Origin: JAENVT01 sp963773085 | GTDB lineage: Bacteria > Actinomycetota > Acidimicrobiia > Acidimicrobiales > Ilumatobacteraceae | NCBI GenBank assembly: GCA_963773085.1 | Contig: CAVYZS010000011.1 | Location: 124,001 to 188,000 of the forward strand | Direction of reading: 5' to 3' | Length of the DNA: 64,000 nucleotides | Shown: piece by piece, positions 1 to 9,576 of the stretch | How positions within the stretch are numbered: the first letter of the stretch is position 1 | Layout: each line of letters starts with the position of its first letter | Notes under the pieces: model-generated | What the model was told of the DNA's origin: nothing | Database searches by the model: none | Seen by the model: the letters and a program-made list of their open reading frames with translations, nothing else | Made by a program: the position numbers and the translations under genes

Positions 1-1
1 G

Positions 2-238
2 ATCCAGCCGGGCGCCGTCGCCGACCTCGCTGTCTGGCGGCTGACCGGGCCGTCGTTCGCCGGTGCACTTGCCGACCCGATCGAGGCCTGGCTGCGCTGC
101 GGGCCCGTCTCGGCATGGCACACCATCGTCAACGGACGAAGCATCGTGCGCGAAGGCAACATCGTCCACCGCGACCTCGACGACATCCTCCGACAACACA
201 CCCGGCACGCAGCTCGAATTCAACGTCTCGTCGACTAG
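2..238 (+). CDS. Amidohydrolase C-terminus (8-oxoguanine deaminase/TrzN-AtzA-like), partial
   Basis: The gene runs in from the left edge and only its last 78 residues are present. They read GAVADLAVWRLTG, then ADPIEAW, then a short beta-rich tail with IVNGRSIVREG, ending at TAG. This is the usual C-terminal composite domain of metal-dependent amidohydrolases of the ATZ/TRZ type, where the last strands close the small beta-sandwich. The ADP(I/V)xAW segment resembles the 8-oxoguanine deaminase branch. The metal-binding histidines and aspartate lie outside the window, so substrate assignment is inference. Confidence 0.6.
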   Translation: MQPGAVADLAVWRLTGPSFAGALADPIEAWLRCGPVSAWHTIVNGRSIVREGNIVHRDLDDILRQHTRHAARIQRLVD

Positions 239-302
239 CGCGTCATGTGGACCGCTCGTGGGATGACGCCTCAAACCTCGTTCCATCAGCCAGACTGTTG
301 GC

Positions 303-1002
303 ATGCATATCAGTCGGCGAAGTCTGTTGCGCGCCGGTGCATCGACGGGATTGCTCGCCGTGCTCGCGGCGTGTGTCGACAGTGACGTCCACTCGTCGGC
401 ATCCGACAGGAACGGAACCGGCGACGCATCGGCGGGCGTCGGGGCCCTTCCCGCTGCCGCGGCCAACCGCACCAAGTTCGCGATGGTGGGTGACTCCATC
501 ACCAAGGCATCCTCGAAGTCGCTGACAGAGGCGCTCGGCCAGCAGGGCTTCACCGAGATCGCCATCGAGGCCGAGGTCAGCAGACGGATCGCTGTCGGAG
601 ACGGCAAGGGCCAGCCGTTGTCGGGTGTCAAGACGCTCTTCACGATGATCTCCGAAGGCGTCGAGCCCGATGTCTGGGCCATCGCGATGGGCACCAACGA
701 CGTCGGCAAGTATGACGACGCTTCGGCCTACGCCGATCTCATCGATCAGATGATGTCGATGCCCGATGTCGAGGTGCCGATCGTCTGGGTCGATGTCTAC
801 AACCCGAACCAACTGGCCGGCACCAAGATGTTCAACCTGGTGCTACGCGACCGCGCCGCGAGCGCGCGGCAACGCCACGGTGGTGTCGTGGTTCGATCTG
901 GCGTCGGATCCGAAAGAGAAGATCCTGCGAACCGATCACATCCACCCCAACCAGAAGGGCACTGTCGTATTCGCCGATCTGGTGTCGGCTGCGCTCGGCT
1001 GA
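303..1002 (+). CDS. SGNH/GDSL-type hydrolase lipoprotein (frame break near 860)
   Basis: A secreted esterase/lipase-type hydrolase. The N-terminus has a twin-arginine motif (SRRSLL) followed by a hydrophobic stretch and a lipobox (VLAAC), so it is probably Tat-exported and lipid-anchored. Block I is VGDSIT (nucleophile Ser), block III is MGTND, and block V is DHIHPN with the catalytic Asp and His. Block V is reached only by moving one base forward (+1) at about 858-868, in a GC-only run; with one base removed the gene is 232 residues, a normal size. The unbroken 351-codon reading frame that continues past 1002 is an artefact of the break. Substrate unknown. Confidence 0.75.
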
Positions 1003-1007
1003 ACTGG

Positions 1008-1685
1008 TCAGGAACCCCAGCGGCTCTGGCCGAAGCGGTAGCCGACCGAGCGAACGGTCTGGATCAGGTTGGCTTGCTCCTCACCGAGCTTGGCCCGCAG
1101 ACGGCGCACATGCACGTCGACGGTGCGGGCTCCGCCGTAGTACTCGTATCCCCACACCCTCGACAACAGGATCTCCCGAGTGAACACCTTGCCCGGGTTC
1201 TGGGCGAGGAACTTGAGCAACTCGTACTCCATGTACGTGAGATCGAGTGGACGTCCCTCGATGGTGGCCTGGTAGGTCTCGACGTTGAGCGCCAGCCCAC
1301 TGTACTCGACCGTCTCGGCCTTCACCTGGGCGAAACCCTGGAACAGCAGATGACGTAGACGGGCCTCGACCTCGACGGGGTGGAACGGGGTGAGGCAGAA
1401 GTCGTCGTAGAGATCGTCGCGGAGTTCCAACTCACTCAATTGCGCCCCGGTGAGCAGCAGCAGGAGCCGTGTCGGGTCGTCACGTTTGCGCAGCGCCCGG
1501 CACATCGCCCAGGCGCCCTCCGGGTCGGTGTCGCAGGCCACGATCGCCCCGGACCACCCTGCCGGCGGCTCGTGGCTGGCGGCATCTTCGGGCGATGAGA
1601 CCGCCTTCCACCTGTATCCGCCGAGGTCCAGGGTACGCGCCAGATCCGGCGGTGGTGGCTCCGGGTAGACGACGAGTTGTTCCAT
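1008..1685 (-). CDS. glnR: GlnR-like OmpR-family nitrogen response regulator
   Basis: A 225-residue protein with an N-terminal receiver-like domain (residues about 1-115) and a C-terminal winged-helix DNA-binding domain. The helix region reads LDLTYMEYELLKFLAQNPG, then FTREILLSRVWGYEYYGG, TVDVHVRRLRAKLG and VGYRF. This matches the actinobacterial GlnR family closely, which acts as an orphan regulator without a partner kinase. The receiver domain lacks a full acidic pocket, as in GlnR. ATG at 1685 was chosen because it lies 10 nt after the glnA stop codon, so the two genes look co-transcribed. Predicted to control the neighbouring glutamine synthetases and other nitrogen genes. Confidence 0.82.
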   Translation of the reverse strand: MEQLVVYPEPPPPDLARTLDLGGYRWKAVSSPEDAASHEPPAGWSGAIVACDTDPEGAWAMCRALRKRDDPTRLLLLLTGAQLSELELRDDLYDDFCLTPFHPVEVEARLRHLLFQGFAQVKAETVEYSGLALNVETYQATIEGRPLDLTYMEYELLKFLAQNPGKVFTREILLSRVWGYEYYGGARTVDVHVRRLRAKLGEEQANLIQTVRSVGYRFGQSRWGS

Positions 1686-1695
1686 CACGACGGCG

Positions 1696-3045
1696 TTACA
1701 GCGCCCGCAGGTAGCGGTCGTGCTCGAAGGCACTGACATGGGTCTTGTAGGAGCGCCATTCGCTGCGCTTGTTGCGCAAGAACCACTCGAAGATGTGCTC
1801 GCCGAGCGCTTCGTGCACCAGCGCCGACTGCTCCATGACCCGGAGCGCATCGCTGAGCGATTGCGGAACCAGGTCGATTCCGAGCTTGGCCAGTTCGGCA
1901 TCGCCCATCTCGAACAGGTTGCTGTCGGCCTCGGCGGGCAATTCGTAGCCTTCGGTGATGCCGCGCATTCCGGCGGCGAGCATGACCGAGAACGCCAGGT
2001 ACGGGTTGCAGGCCGGGTCCGGCGAGCGGAACTCGATCCGTGTCGCGCTGGGATTGCCACGCTTGGCGATCGGGACCCGCACCAGACCACTGCGGTTGTT
2101 GCGCGCCCAACTGACGTGGACCGGCGCCTCGAAACCGGGTACGAGGCGTTTGTAGCTGTTGACGGTTTGATTGGTGATCGCCGTGATCTCCGCCGCGTGT
2201 CGGAGCAGGCCCGCCATGAAGTGCTTGGCGAGTGGCGAGAGGTTGTACCCGTCGTCGGCGGAGTAGAAGGCGTTGTCGTCGCCGTCGAACAGCGACAGGT
2301 GCACGTGCATGCCGCTGCCCTGCACGCTCTCGAGTGGTTTGGGCATGAACGTGGCGTGCACCCCCTGGCTGGCGGCGACCTCCTTGACGACCAGCCGAAA
2401 CGTCATGATGCTGTCGGCCATCGTCAGCGCGTCGGTGTGGCGCAGGTCGATCTCGTGCTGACTCGGCGCGTCCTCGTGGAAGCTGTACTCCACCGGGATA
2501 CTCATCGTCTCCAGCGTGCGGATGGTCTGTTTGCGGAGCGTGCCGGCCACATCGGTGGTGGTCAGATCGAAGAAACCACCCTCGTCGAGTGGTACCGGCG
2601 CTTGGCCCTTCTCCGGTGGCGAGAAGTAGAAGAACTCGATGTCGGGAGCGACGAAGAAGGTGTAGCCGCGCTCGTGTGCGGTGTGCAGGTTGCGTCGCAG
2701 CACCTGCCGTGGGTCACCTTCGAACGGCGTGCCGTCGAGGTTGTGGATGTCGCAGAAGACGCGGGCCTCTGTCGCCCTCTGGCCTTTTGGCTCGTCGCCC
2801 CACGGCAGGACCTCGAACGTGTTGGCGTCGGGCATTGCCAGCACGTCGCTCTCCAGCGTGCGTCCGAACCCGTCGATCGAGGAACCGTCGAAGGTCATGC
2901 CGTCCTCGAGGGCGTTCTCGAGTTCGGCCGGGCTGATCGCGAAGCTCTTCAAGCTGCCGAGCACGTCGGTGAACCACAACCGGATCAGTCGTACCCCGCG
3001 TTCCTCCACCGTGTGCAGTACGTAGTCGCGTTGCTGTTCAAGCAT
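1696..3045 (-). CDS. glnA: Glutamine synthetase type I
   Basis: Makes glutamine from glutamate, ammonia and ATP in the cytoplasm. The 449-residue length is normal for the GlnA family. Signatures seen are FDGSSIDGF in the N-terminal beta-grasp domain, the metal-binding APDIEFF, MPKPLESVQGSGMHVH in the ATP site and the RIEFRSPDPACNPYL segment. The region where adenylylated enzymes carry the NLYDLP tyrosine reads DSNLFEM, with phenylalanine in place of tyrosine, so control by adenylylation at that site is unlikely. An AGGAA ribosome site precedes ATG. Unlike many neighbours the frame is intact. It lies between glnII and glnR on the same strand. Confidence 0.95.
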   Translation of the reverse strand: MLEQQRDYVLHTVEERGVRLIRLWFTDVLGSLKSFAISPAELENALEDGMTFDGSSIDGFGRTLESDVLAMPDANTFEVLPWGDEPKGQRATEARVFCDIHNLDGTPFEGDPRQVLRRNLHTAHERGYTFFVAPDIEFFYFSPPEKGQAPVPLDEGGFFDLTTTDVAGTLRKQTIRTLETMSIPVEYSFHEDAPSQHEIDLRHTDALTMADSIMTFRLVVKEVAASQGVHATFMPKPLESVQGSGMHVHLSLFDGDDNAFYSADDGYNLSPLAKHFMAGLLRHAAEITAITNQTVNSYKRLVPGFEAPVHVSWARNNRSGLVRVPIAKRGNPSATRIEFRSPDPACNPYLAFSVMLAAGMRGITEGYELPAEADSNLFEMGDAELAKLGIDLVPQSLSDALRVMEQSALVHEALGEHIFEWFLRNKRSEWRSYKTHVSAFEHDRYLRAL

Positions 3046-3069
3046 CAGAGGATTCCTTGTCGTTCGGCA

Positions 3070-3075
3070 AATCTA
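3070..3075 (-). promoter_or_regulatory. Candidate -10 element for glnA
   Basis: TAGATT on the minus strand, 24 nt upstream of the glnA ATG and downstream of the hairpin at 3095-3127. It fits the actinobacterial TANNNT -10 form and would give glnA its own short-leader transcript, separate from glnII. No clear -35 is visible. Confidence 0.4.
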
Positions 3076-3094
3076 GTCCCACGAAAAGACCGAA

Positions 3095-3127
3095 CCCGTT
3101 CGAGCTCCCGGGGAGAGCTCGAACGGG
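3095..3127 (-). terminator. Strong hairpin between glnII and glnA
   Basis: A perfect 13-bp inverted repeat (arms 3095-3107 and 3115-3127, 7-nt loop). It lies 27 nt after the glnII stop and before the glnA promoter. There is no strong T-tract, as is common for actinobacterial terminators. It probably separates glnII from glnA transcription. Confidence 0.7.
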
Positions 3128-3153
3128 TGAGGCAAATCATCGACGTGCAGCAA

Positions 3154-4149
3154 TTAGGCGCAAACGCTCTCGAGGATGAGGCGGGTGACCGTGTACGGAT
3201 CGCAGTTGGAGTTCGGCCGGCGGTCCTCTGCATAACCCTTGCCGTCGCGGGCGACCTGCCACGGGATGCGGATGCTCGCTCCGCGGTTCGACACGCCGTA
3301 GCTGAACTTGTTGTACGGGGCCGTCTCGTGGGCACCGGTGAGCCGGCTCTCGATGTCGGCGCCGTAGCCCTTGATGTGGGCTTCGACCCGCTTGCCGATC
3401 GCCTTGCATGCCGCCTCGATCGCGCCGTAGCCCTCGCGCATCGCCTTGGTCGAGAAGTTGGTGTGCGCTCCGGCACCGTTCCAGTCGCCCTTGACCGGCT
3501 TGGCGTCGAAGCTGATGATCACGTCGTAGTCCTCGGCGATGCGGTGCAGCAGCCAGCGACCGACGTACAGCTGGTCGCTGACGGTCAAGGCGTCGGCGGC
3601 GCCGATCTGGAACTCCCACTGGCCGGGCATCACCTCGGCATTGGTGCCTTCGATCATCAGCCCGGCGTCGATGCAGGCCTGGGTGTGCTCCTCGATGATC
3701 TCACGACCGATCACCCGGCCGGTGCCGACACCGCAGTAGTACGGACCCTGCGGGGCGGGGAAGCCGTCCCTCGGGAAGCCGAACGGCGTGCCGTCGGCCT
3801 TGAGCATGGTGTATTCCTGCTCGATGCCGTAGATCATCTCATGCTTGGCGTACTTCTTGGCGACCTTCTCGCAGTGGGACCGGGTGTTGGTCGGGTGCGG
3901 CTTCATGTCGGAGGCGTTCAGCACGTCGCACAACACGAGGATGTTGTCGCCGCCACGCAGTGGGTCCGGGCAGGTGAAGACGGGACGCAGGACGCAGTCG
4001 CTGTGCTCGCCGGTCGCCTGGTTGGTCGACGACCCGTCGAAGCCCCAGATCGGGGGCTTCTTGCCATCGCCCACGATCTTTGTCTTGGAGCGCAGCAATG
4101 GGGTCGGCTCTGTGCCGTCGAGCCAGATGTATTCAGCTTGGTAGGCCAC
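3154..4149 (-). CDS. glnII: Glutamine synthetase type II (GSII)
   Basis: A eukaryote-like glutamine synthetase, 331 residues, smaller than GSI. Seen motifs are EYIWLDGTEP at the N-terminus, WGFDGSSTNQA, IYGIEQEYT and the GSII signature GDWNGAGAHTNFST. The open frame extends to 4230, but GTG at 4149 is the likely start: it gives the family N-terminus and has GAAGGA just upstream. Many actinomycetes carry both GSI and GSII; the pairing with a GlnR-type regulator suggests induction under nitrogen limitation (inference). It ends before the hairpin at 3095-3127. Confidence 0.93.
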   Translation of the reverse strand: MAYQAEYIWLDGTEPTPLLRSKTKIVGDGKKPPIWGFDGSSTNQATGEHSDCVLRPVFTCPDPLRGGDNILVLCDVLNASDMKPHPTNTRSHCEKVAKKYAKHEMIYGIEQEYTMLKADGTPFGFPRDGFPAPQGPYYCGVGTGRVIGREIIEEHTQACIDAGLMIEGTNAEVMPGQWEFQIGAADALTVSDQLYVGRWLLHRIAEDYDVIISFDAKPVKGDWNGAGAHTNFSTKAMREGYGAIEAACKAIGKRVEAHIKGYGADIESRLTGAHETAPYNKFSYGVSNRGASIRIPWQVARDGKGYAEDRRPNSNCDPYTVTRLILESVCA

Positions 4150-4207
4150 GAAGTTCCTTCGTTCTCGGGATCGCGGGCGCGCCGCGATCGGGACCGGGAA
4201 ATAGTGC

Positions 4208-4240
4208 CAGTTCGGCAGTTTCCAAGCCATTGCCGAACTG
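4208..4240. promoter_or_regulatory. Inverted repeat between the dehydrogenase gene and glnII
   Basis: Perfect 10-bp arms (CAGTTCGGCA at 4208-4217, TGCCGAACTG at 4231-4240) around a 13-nt loop. It lies 41 nt past the stop of the upstream dehydrogenase gene and about 60 nt before the glnII start. It could be a weak terminator or an operator; no T-run follows. Confidence 0.4.
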
Positions 4241-4255
4241 TGAACGCTGTGTGAA
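4240..4255. promoter_or_regulatory. Direct repeat, candidate GlnR-type operator upstream of glnII
   Basis: GTGAA-N6-GTGAA, an 11-bp-period direct repeat about 90 nt upstream of the glnII start. OmpR-family regulators, including GlnR, bind pentamers spaced at 11 bp. The pentamers do not match the published GlnR consensus exactly, so this is a candidate only. Confidence 0.3.
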
Positions 4256-4280
4256 GTTGGGCCCGGACCAGGGCCGCAGT

Positions 4281-5390
4281 TCAGATCGTGACGCGTTGGC
4301 CCTGATCGAACCCGTGGACCCGCTTGATGTCACGGTAGGCGTTGATCCTGGCCTCTGCCAGCCGATCCGCTGCGGCGTGGGTGGCGATGCCCTCGGTCTT
4401 CGAGATCGTCGAAGACCTCGTGCATTCGTTCGTAGATCTGGGCCACCTTGGCCATCCCGCGGTCCTTGTTGACACCGCCCCACAACCGGTCGGTGTCGAA
4501 GACCGTTCCACCGGCGTTGGCGATGTAGTCAGGTGCGTACAACACTCCACGCCGCTGCAAGTTCGTCGCCGTGGCGCGGCTCGGCGAGTTGGTTGTTGGC
4601 CGAACCGCAGACGATCGACGCCTTCAGGACCTCGATCGACTCGTCGTTGATCGTCGCCCCCAGCGCGCAGGGGCAGTACACGTCGATGTCGGCTGCGGCG
4701 ACGTCGGCCGCGGCGATCGAGGTCACCCCGTGCGCGGCGACCATCGCGGCGACCTTTGCCGGGTCGATGTCACTGACGATCACCGTGGCACCCTCGCCGA
4801 CGAGGAGATCGACCATCGGGACACCGACCGCCCCGAGACCCTGCACGAGCACTCGTTTACCGTTCAGCGACGGCGATCCCGACTGTTGCTCGACGCATGC
4901 TCGCATCGCTTGCAGCACGCCGAACGCCGTTGCCGGCCCGATCGGCCCGGCACCACCGGCCGACTCGGGCAGGGTGATCACATTTCGCGTCTCGGTACGC
5001 ATGTGATCCATGTCCTGCAGTGTCGTGCCGACGTCTTCACCGGTGAGGTACTCGCCGCCGAGTGAATCGATGAACCGCCCGAGTGCCCTGAACAGCATCT
5101 CCCGGCCCTGTCGACGCTTGGGATCGCCGATCACCACGATCTTGCCGCCACCCAGGTTGATGCCCGCCGCGGCGTACTTGTAGGTCATTCCCTTGGACAG
5201 TCGCAGTGCATCCTCCATCGCCGCCAGGTCGTCGGTGTAGGTCCACATCCGGCACCCGCCGGCGGCCGGGCCGAGCACGGTCGAGTGGATCGCCAGCACG
5301 GCACGCAGGCCCGACGTCCTCGTTCTGGAAACACAGCACCTTCTCGTGGCCGTTGGCGGCCATGTAGTCGAAGATCTCGGTCTTGTCCAT
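4281..5390 (-). CDS. Leu/Val/Phe (Glu-type) amino-acid dehydrogenase (three frame breaks)
   Basis: NAD-dependent oxidative deamination of a branched-chain or aromatic amino acid. Pieces in three frames form one protein: an N-terminus with FDYMAANGHE, LGPAAGGCRMW, the catalytic lysine region GINLGGGKIV, GPATAFGV, a Rossmann segment VLVQGLGAVGVPM, CGSANNQLAE, APDYIANAGG and a C-terminal ATHAAADRLAEARI. Breaks lie near 5310, 4550 and 4398, each +1 in the coding direction; with three bases removed the length is 368 residues, normal for leucine dehydrogenase. ATG 5390 has GAGGA upstream; TTG 5414 is an alternative start. Next to an SDR and the glutamine synthetases. Exact amino acid not decidable. 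Confidence 0.85.
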
Positions 5391-5417
5391 CACCGACCAG
5401 TCCTCATCGACCAAACC

Positions 5418-6183
5418 TCATCTGATGGTCCAGCCGCCGTCGACCATCAGTACTTCGCCGGTGACGTACGACGATGCCGGCGAGACCAGGAAGACCACCG
5501 GGCCGACGAGTTCGTCGGGGCGTCCGCGCCGGGCCAGTGGTGTGAGATCGCGCACGGCTTGCTCCTTGGCCTCGTCGTGCTCACCGGCCGCGCCGGGCAT
5601 GAACACCTCCATGTAGGCCGGGGAGAACGCGTTGACGCGGATGCCGTGACCTGCCCATTCGAGCGCCAGCGACTTGGTCAGCATGTTCACGCCACCCTTG
5701 GAGATGTTGTAGGCCGAGATGTTCTTGACGGCCACCTGGCCGCAGATCGACGAGTTGTTGACGATCGCGCCGCCACCGTTGGCGATCATCACCTTGGCGA
5801 CGGCCTGGGCGAAGAAGAAGTACGCCTTCAGGTTGACGTCGAGCACGAAGTCCCAATCTGCCTCGGTGTAGTCGATCGCCGGCCCGGCCGCGTCGACACC
5901 GGCGTTGTTGACCAGGATGTCGATTCGGCCCCAGCTGGCCGCGACCTCGTCGACGACTCGGTCGATCTCCGCTTTGTGCGATGCGTCGCCCGGGACGACC
6001 AGACAGTCGCGCCCGACGCCGCGGATCTCCTCGTGCTGTTTCCTCCAACTCGCTGACGGTGCGGCTGGTCACGGCCACGTCGGCGCCGTGTTGGGCGAGC
6101 CCGACGGCGATCGCCCGGCCCAGCCCGCGACCACCACCGGTGACGAGCGCCTTCTTGTCGGTAAGGTCGAACAACGCGGACAT
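5418..6183 (-). CDS. Short-chain dehydrogenase/reductase, gluconate 5-dehydrogenase-like (one frame break)
   Basis: Classical SDR of 254 residues after repair. The N-terminal piece carries the cofactor motif TGGGRGLG; after a +1 break near 6037 (an extra G in CGAGGAGA would explain it) the protein continues with the NNAG strand, NNSSICG with the catalytic Ser, and YNISK with the Tyr and Lys. The C-terminus ends VTGEVLMVDGGWTIR, typical of sugar/polyol or oxoacyl reductases. Start ATG 6183. It is probably in the same transcript as the following dehydrogenase (28-nt gap). Substrate unknown. Confidence 0.82.
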
Positions 6184-6241
6184 CACACCGGATGCTAGGC
6201 ACCGAGGGAACCGCACCACCGAAACGGACGTCGAAGAAGGC

Positions 6242-7121
6242 ATGAACCGCCGCTCATTTCTCGCCACCATGGCCGCCACCCCGGTCCTCGTCGCGCTCGC
6301 CTCCTGTGGCGATCCCGACCAGGATGCAACGGGAACGGAGCCGACGCCTGATCCGACACTGGACCAGGGAACCACAGCGACCGTGCCGGCGGGTATCGCC
6401 CATCCGACCGGCGCCGACGACGTCGTGCTGAAGCTGTCGTACGAGGGGGGTTTCGTGCCGGCCGGATTCGCCTTCGTCAACACCCCGTCGTTGCTCGTGA
6501 GCGGCGACGGGCGGGTGTTCACACCCGGGATCATTCCGGCTGTCTTCCCGGGTCCGCTCCTGCCCACCTTGATGGTGCGCAGCATCACCGAAGACGGGCT
6601 GCAGGCGATGCTCGGCGTCGCCCGAGAGTGCCGGCTTGCTGGCGGCACCACCCGACTACACCGGAGGCGACAACGTGGCCGATGCGCCGAACACCGTGCT
6701 CACGATCAACGCCGCAGACGACACGTTCGTGCACTCCGCCTACGCCCTCGGCACGGGCAACCCGGAGAGTGACGCTCGCCAGAACCTGCTCGACGCAACG
6801 ACGGCACTCTCCGACGTCGAGACCGCGGCCGGAGCGGCCAATCTCGGGGTCGAGCAGCCATTCGTTCCGACCATCTACCGATTTCAGGCCAGGGCGATCG
6901 ATCCCGCCGAGCTCAACGGTCAGCAACCGGCGCCGACGGTCGTGCCGTGGCCTGTCGATGCCGGTGTATCGCTCGCGTCGGCCACGACCTGTGCCCGCGT
7001 CGACGCCGCCTCGGTCGGGTCGCTGTTCCTCGATGCCAAGCAGAACACGTACTTCACAGAGGGAGACGTCACGTACCAACTGGCGGTGGCAGGGGTACTG
7101 CCGGGCGACCCGGTGTGCTGA
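6242..7121 (+). CDS. Tat-type lipoprotein of unknown function (one frame break)
   Basis: Starts at ATG 6242 behind GAAGAAGG. The signal has RRSFLA (twin-arginine) and a lipobox ALASC, so the protein is probably exported by Tat and lipid-anchored. A Thr/Pro-rich linker follows, then about 250 residues with the segments LKLSYEGGF, PDYTGGDNV and TYQLAVAGVL. A +1 break lies near 6628; removing one base gives 292 residues. I do not recognise a named family. The lipid-anchored Tat form resembles the SGNH protein at 303. It is divergent from the SDR gene, with about 60 nt for both promoters. Confidence 0.7.
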
Positions 7122-7171
7122 CCTGAGGCGTGTTACCTTCGTCCGCGGGCGCTGAGCTGAAGGGGCTCGAT

Positions 7172-9560
7172 ATGCGAAAGTGCGCAGCGGTTGCCTTGTT
7201 GATCACGTCGATCGTGGTTCCGGTGGTCGGTCTCGATGTCACGAAGGTCGCCGCGGCCGTCGTCCCCGCTGGTTTCACCGACTCTCCGGTGGCGACGCTG
7301 GGGGCCTCGACCGGCATCGTCGGCCTGCCCGACGGGACGGTGCTGGTGCTGGTGCAATCCGGCTCGGTGCGCTTGATCCGCGGCGACGTGCTGCTGCCCA
7401 CTCCGGCGTTGACGATGGCCCTGTCGCCATGCAACGGTGGCGAGCGCGGGTTGCTCGGCGTCGCACTCGATCAGGACTTCAAGGCCAACGGCTTCCTCTA
7501 CCTGTACTTCACCCGACCCAGTCCGGGTGCTCCTGGTGGATGTGTCAATCGGGTCAGCCGATTCACGATGTCGGGTGACGCGATCGATCCCAACAGCGAA
7601 CTCGTCCTGGTCGACAACATCTCCTCGAACGCCGGCAATCACAACGGCGGCGACGTCGAGATCGGTGGCGACGGCTTCCTGTACATCTCCGTCGGCGACG
7701 CCGGCGCCGACCCTCGTGGTGGATCCAGCCCGAACGATGCCGCCCAGGATCTCAGCCTGCTCAACGGCAAGATCCTGCGCGTGGTGCCGTCGACCGGCGA
7801 CCCGGCCCCCGGCAACCCCATCAGCGGGCCCGGCTCGGAGAGCTGTCGTGCTTCGCGGGAATCTGCCTTCCACGCCCACCAGCTGGTGCCAGGAGATCTA
7901 CGCGTGGGGCTTGCGCAACCCGTTCCGGTTCGCGTTCGATCCCAACACTGGACCCGACACGGTTCTTCATCAACGACGTCGGTCAGGGCACCCGCGAAGA
8001 GGTCGACCTCGGCGCGATCGGCGCGAACTACGGGTGGCCCCTCCGCGAGGGCCAGTGTCCGATCGGCCAGAACCCACCGTGCCCGAACCCGTCGCTGCCC
8101 GCAGGATTCACGGATCCGATCACCGATTACCCGCGCTCCATCGGCCAGGTCATCACGGCCGGCGCGTTCATCCCCAATGGTCATTGGCCGGCCGAGTACG
8201 ACGGCGGCTACCTGTTCGCCGACGCCGGAAGCGGCAACATGTGGTTGCGCCGCGCCAACGGGACGATCGACTACGCCACGCCCGTTCGCGAGCGGTGTCG
8301 GTGGCATCGCCGACATGGCGTTCGTCACGACCGGCGACAGCATCGCGCTGTACTACACGCTCACCGGCGGGGCGGTACGCAAGATCACCCGTCCGACGAC
8401 GCCATTCGCCAGCCCCGGCTCGCTCGCCTTCGTCGCCGTGCCGCCGGGGAACCGCGTACTCGACACCCGCCTGCCGTCGGCGGGCGCCAAACCCGTGCGG
8501 GCCGGCGCAACGCGATACGTGCCGATGGGATTCGACCCGACCGTGACCAAAGCGGTGCTCGTCAACTTTGCCTTCGTTGCACCGAGCACCCCGGGCTATC
8601 TCACGGCGTGGGCTGGTCGGAGCGCGCGTGCCGCTGGCCTCGAACCTCAACGCGGTCCCCGGAGAGGTTGTGGCCAACTCGGCCGTGGTGCCGGTCGATG
8701 CGAACGGCGGCATTCTGATCTACGCCTTCTCCACCGCACACGTGGTGATCGACGTTCTCGGCCACTTCACCGTTGCACCCGGCGCAGTGGGTGCCGGCAG
8801 ATTCGTGGCCGTCGTGCCGACACGCATCAGCGACACGCGTGAGGCAGTCTCGTCGACCAATCAATACACGCGGGGCGCTGGACCCCAGTACCCGTACGTT
8901 CGGGTGCCGGTGGCTCTCCGAGGAGGCATGCCGACCGTGGCGGCGATGGATGCCGCAGTTCTCGTTGTCACCGCGGTGACGGCGCCAGGCAACGGCGGCG
9001 GGTGGTTGAGCGCCAGCCCCGGTGGCGCGCCGTTCTCGGGATCGTCGCACATCAACACCAGCGGCTTCGGCGACATCCGAGCCAACCTGGTAGTGGTGCC
9101 CGTGGGCACCGACGGCACGGTCGACTTCCACCTGTTGTCGGTGCCCGACGTCGCCGTCGATGTCGCCGGGTACTTCACCTCGGCAGCGTCGCCGCTCGCG
9201 ACCGTTGGCCGCTTCCGTGTGATCCAGCCGATCCGTGAAGTCGACACTCGCGTCGGGCTCGGTTTCGGCAGATTGCCGGGCGAGACGACGGCCACGATCG
9301 ATCCGCTCTCTGTTCCGGCGAATGCCGGGGCGATGGCCCACAACATCACCATCGTCGACAACGCCACCCCGGGGTTCGTCACGCCGTACCCCGGGGGTGC
9401 CTTGCCGGTGGTCAGCGCCGGCAACACCAACGCTGCCTCCCAGATCCATGCCGTTCTGTCGTTCACCCGCATGAGTGCGGCTCCGGCGACGATGAGCTAC
9501 TACACGCTGATGGCAACCGACCTGGTGGTCGACACTCCCGGCTACTTCGAAGGCGGCTGA
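7172..9560 (+). CDS. Secreted PQQ-type sugar dehydrogenase-like protein with three C-terminal repeat modules (four frame breaks)
   Basis: An N-terminal signal is followed by a soluble glucose/sorbosone dehydrogenase-type beta-propeller: GLLGVALDQDF, NHNGGDVEIGGDGFLY, GDAGADPRGG, LNGKILRV, YAWGLRNPFRF and NYGWPLREG. These fit the PQQ-dependent aldose dehydrogenase family. The C-terminal 380 residues hold three modules of about 125 residues (about 8400-8780, 8785-9180, 9185-9557), each opening with a V-x-DTR-like strand and closing with a V(V/A)xD(V/T)xGYF-like strand. Breaks near 7856, 7962, 8286 and 8617 are all +1; removing four bases gives 794 residues. A GAAGGGG ribosome site precedes ATG 7172. 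Probably an outer-surface or secreted enzyme; substrate unknown. Confidence 0.78.
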
Positions 9561-9564
9561 TCGG

Positions 9565-9570
9565 TAGCCT
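9565..9570 (+). promoter_or_regulatory. -10 element, leaderless promoter of nadE
   Basis: TAGCCT ends 6 nt before the GTG start at 9577. At this distance transcription should begin at or next to the start codon, and no ribosome site is present. Confidence 0.6.
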
Positions 9571-9576
9571 TTCGGT

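Noticed and set aside
303..1358. 351-codon SGNH frame running past 1002
   Set aside because: After about 865 it leaves the conserved frame; the catalyt­ic DHIHPN is in the other frame ending at 1002.
3154..4230. Longer glnII start at 4230
   Set aside because: The extra 27 residues have no counterpart in GSII; GTG 4149 has a ribosome site and the family N-terminus.
1720..4254. 844-codon plus-strand open frame opposite glnA and glnII
   Set aside because: It is antisense to two clear glutamine synthetases; long antisense frames are expected at this GC content. No family resemblance.
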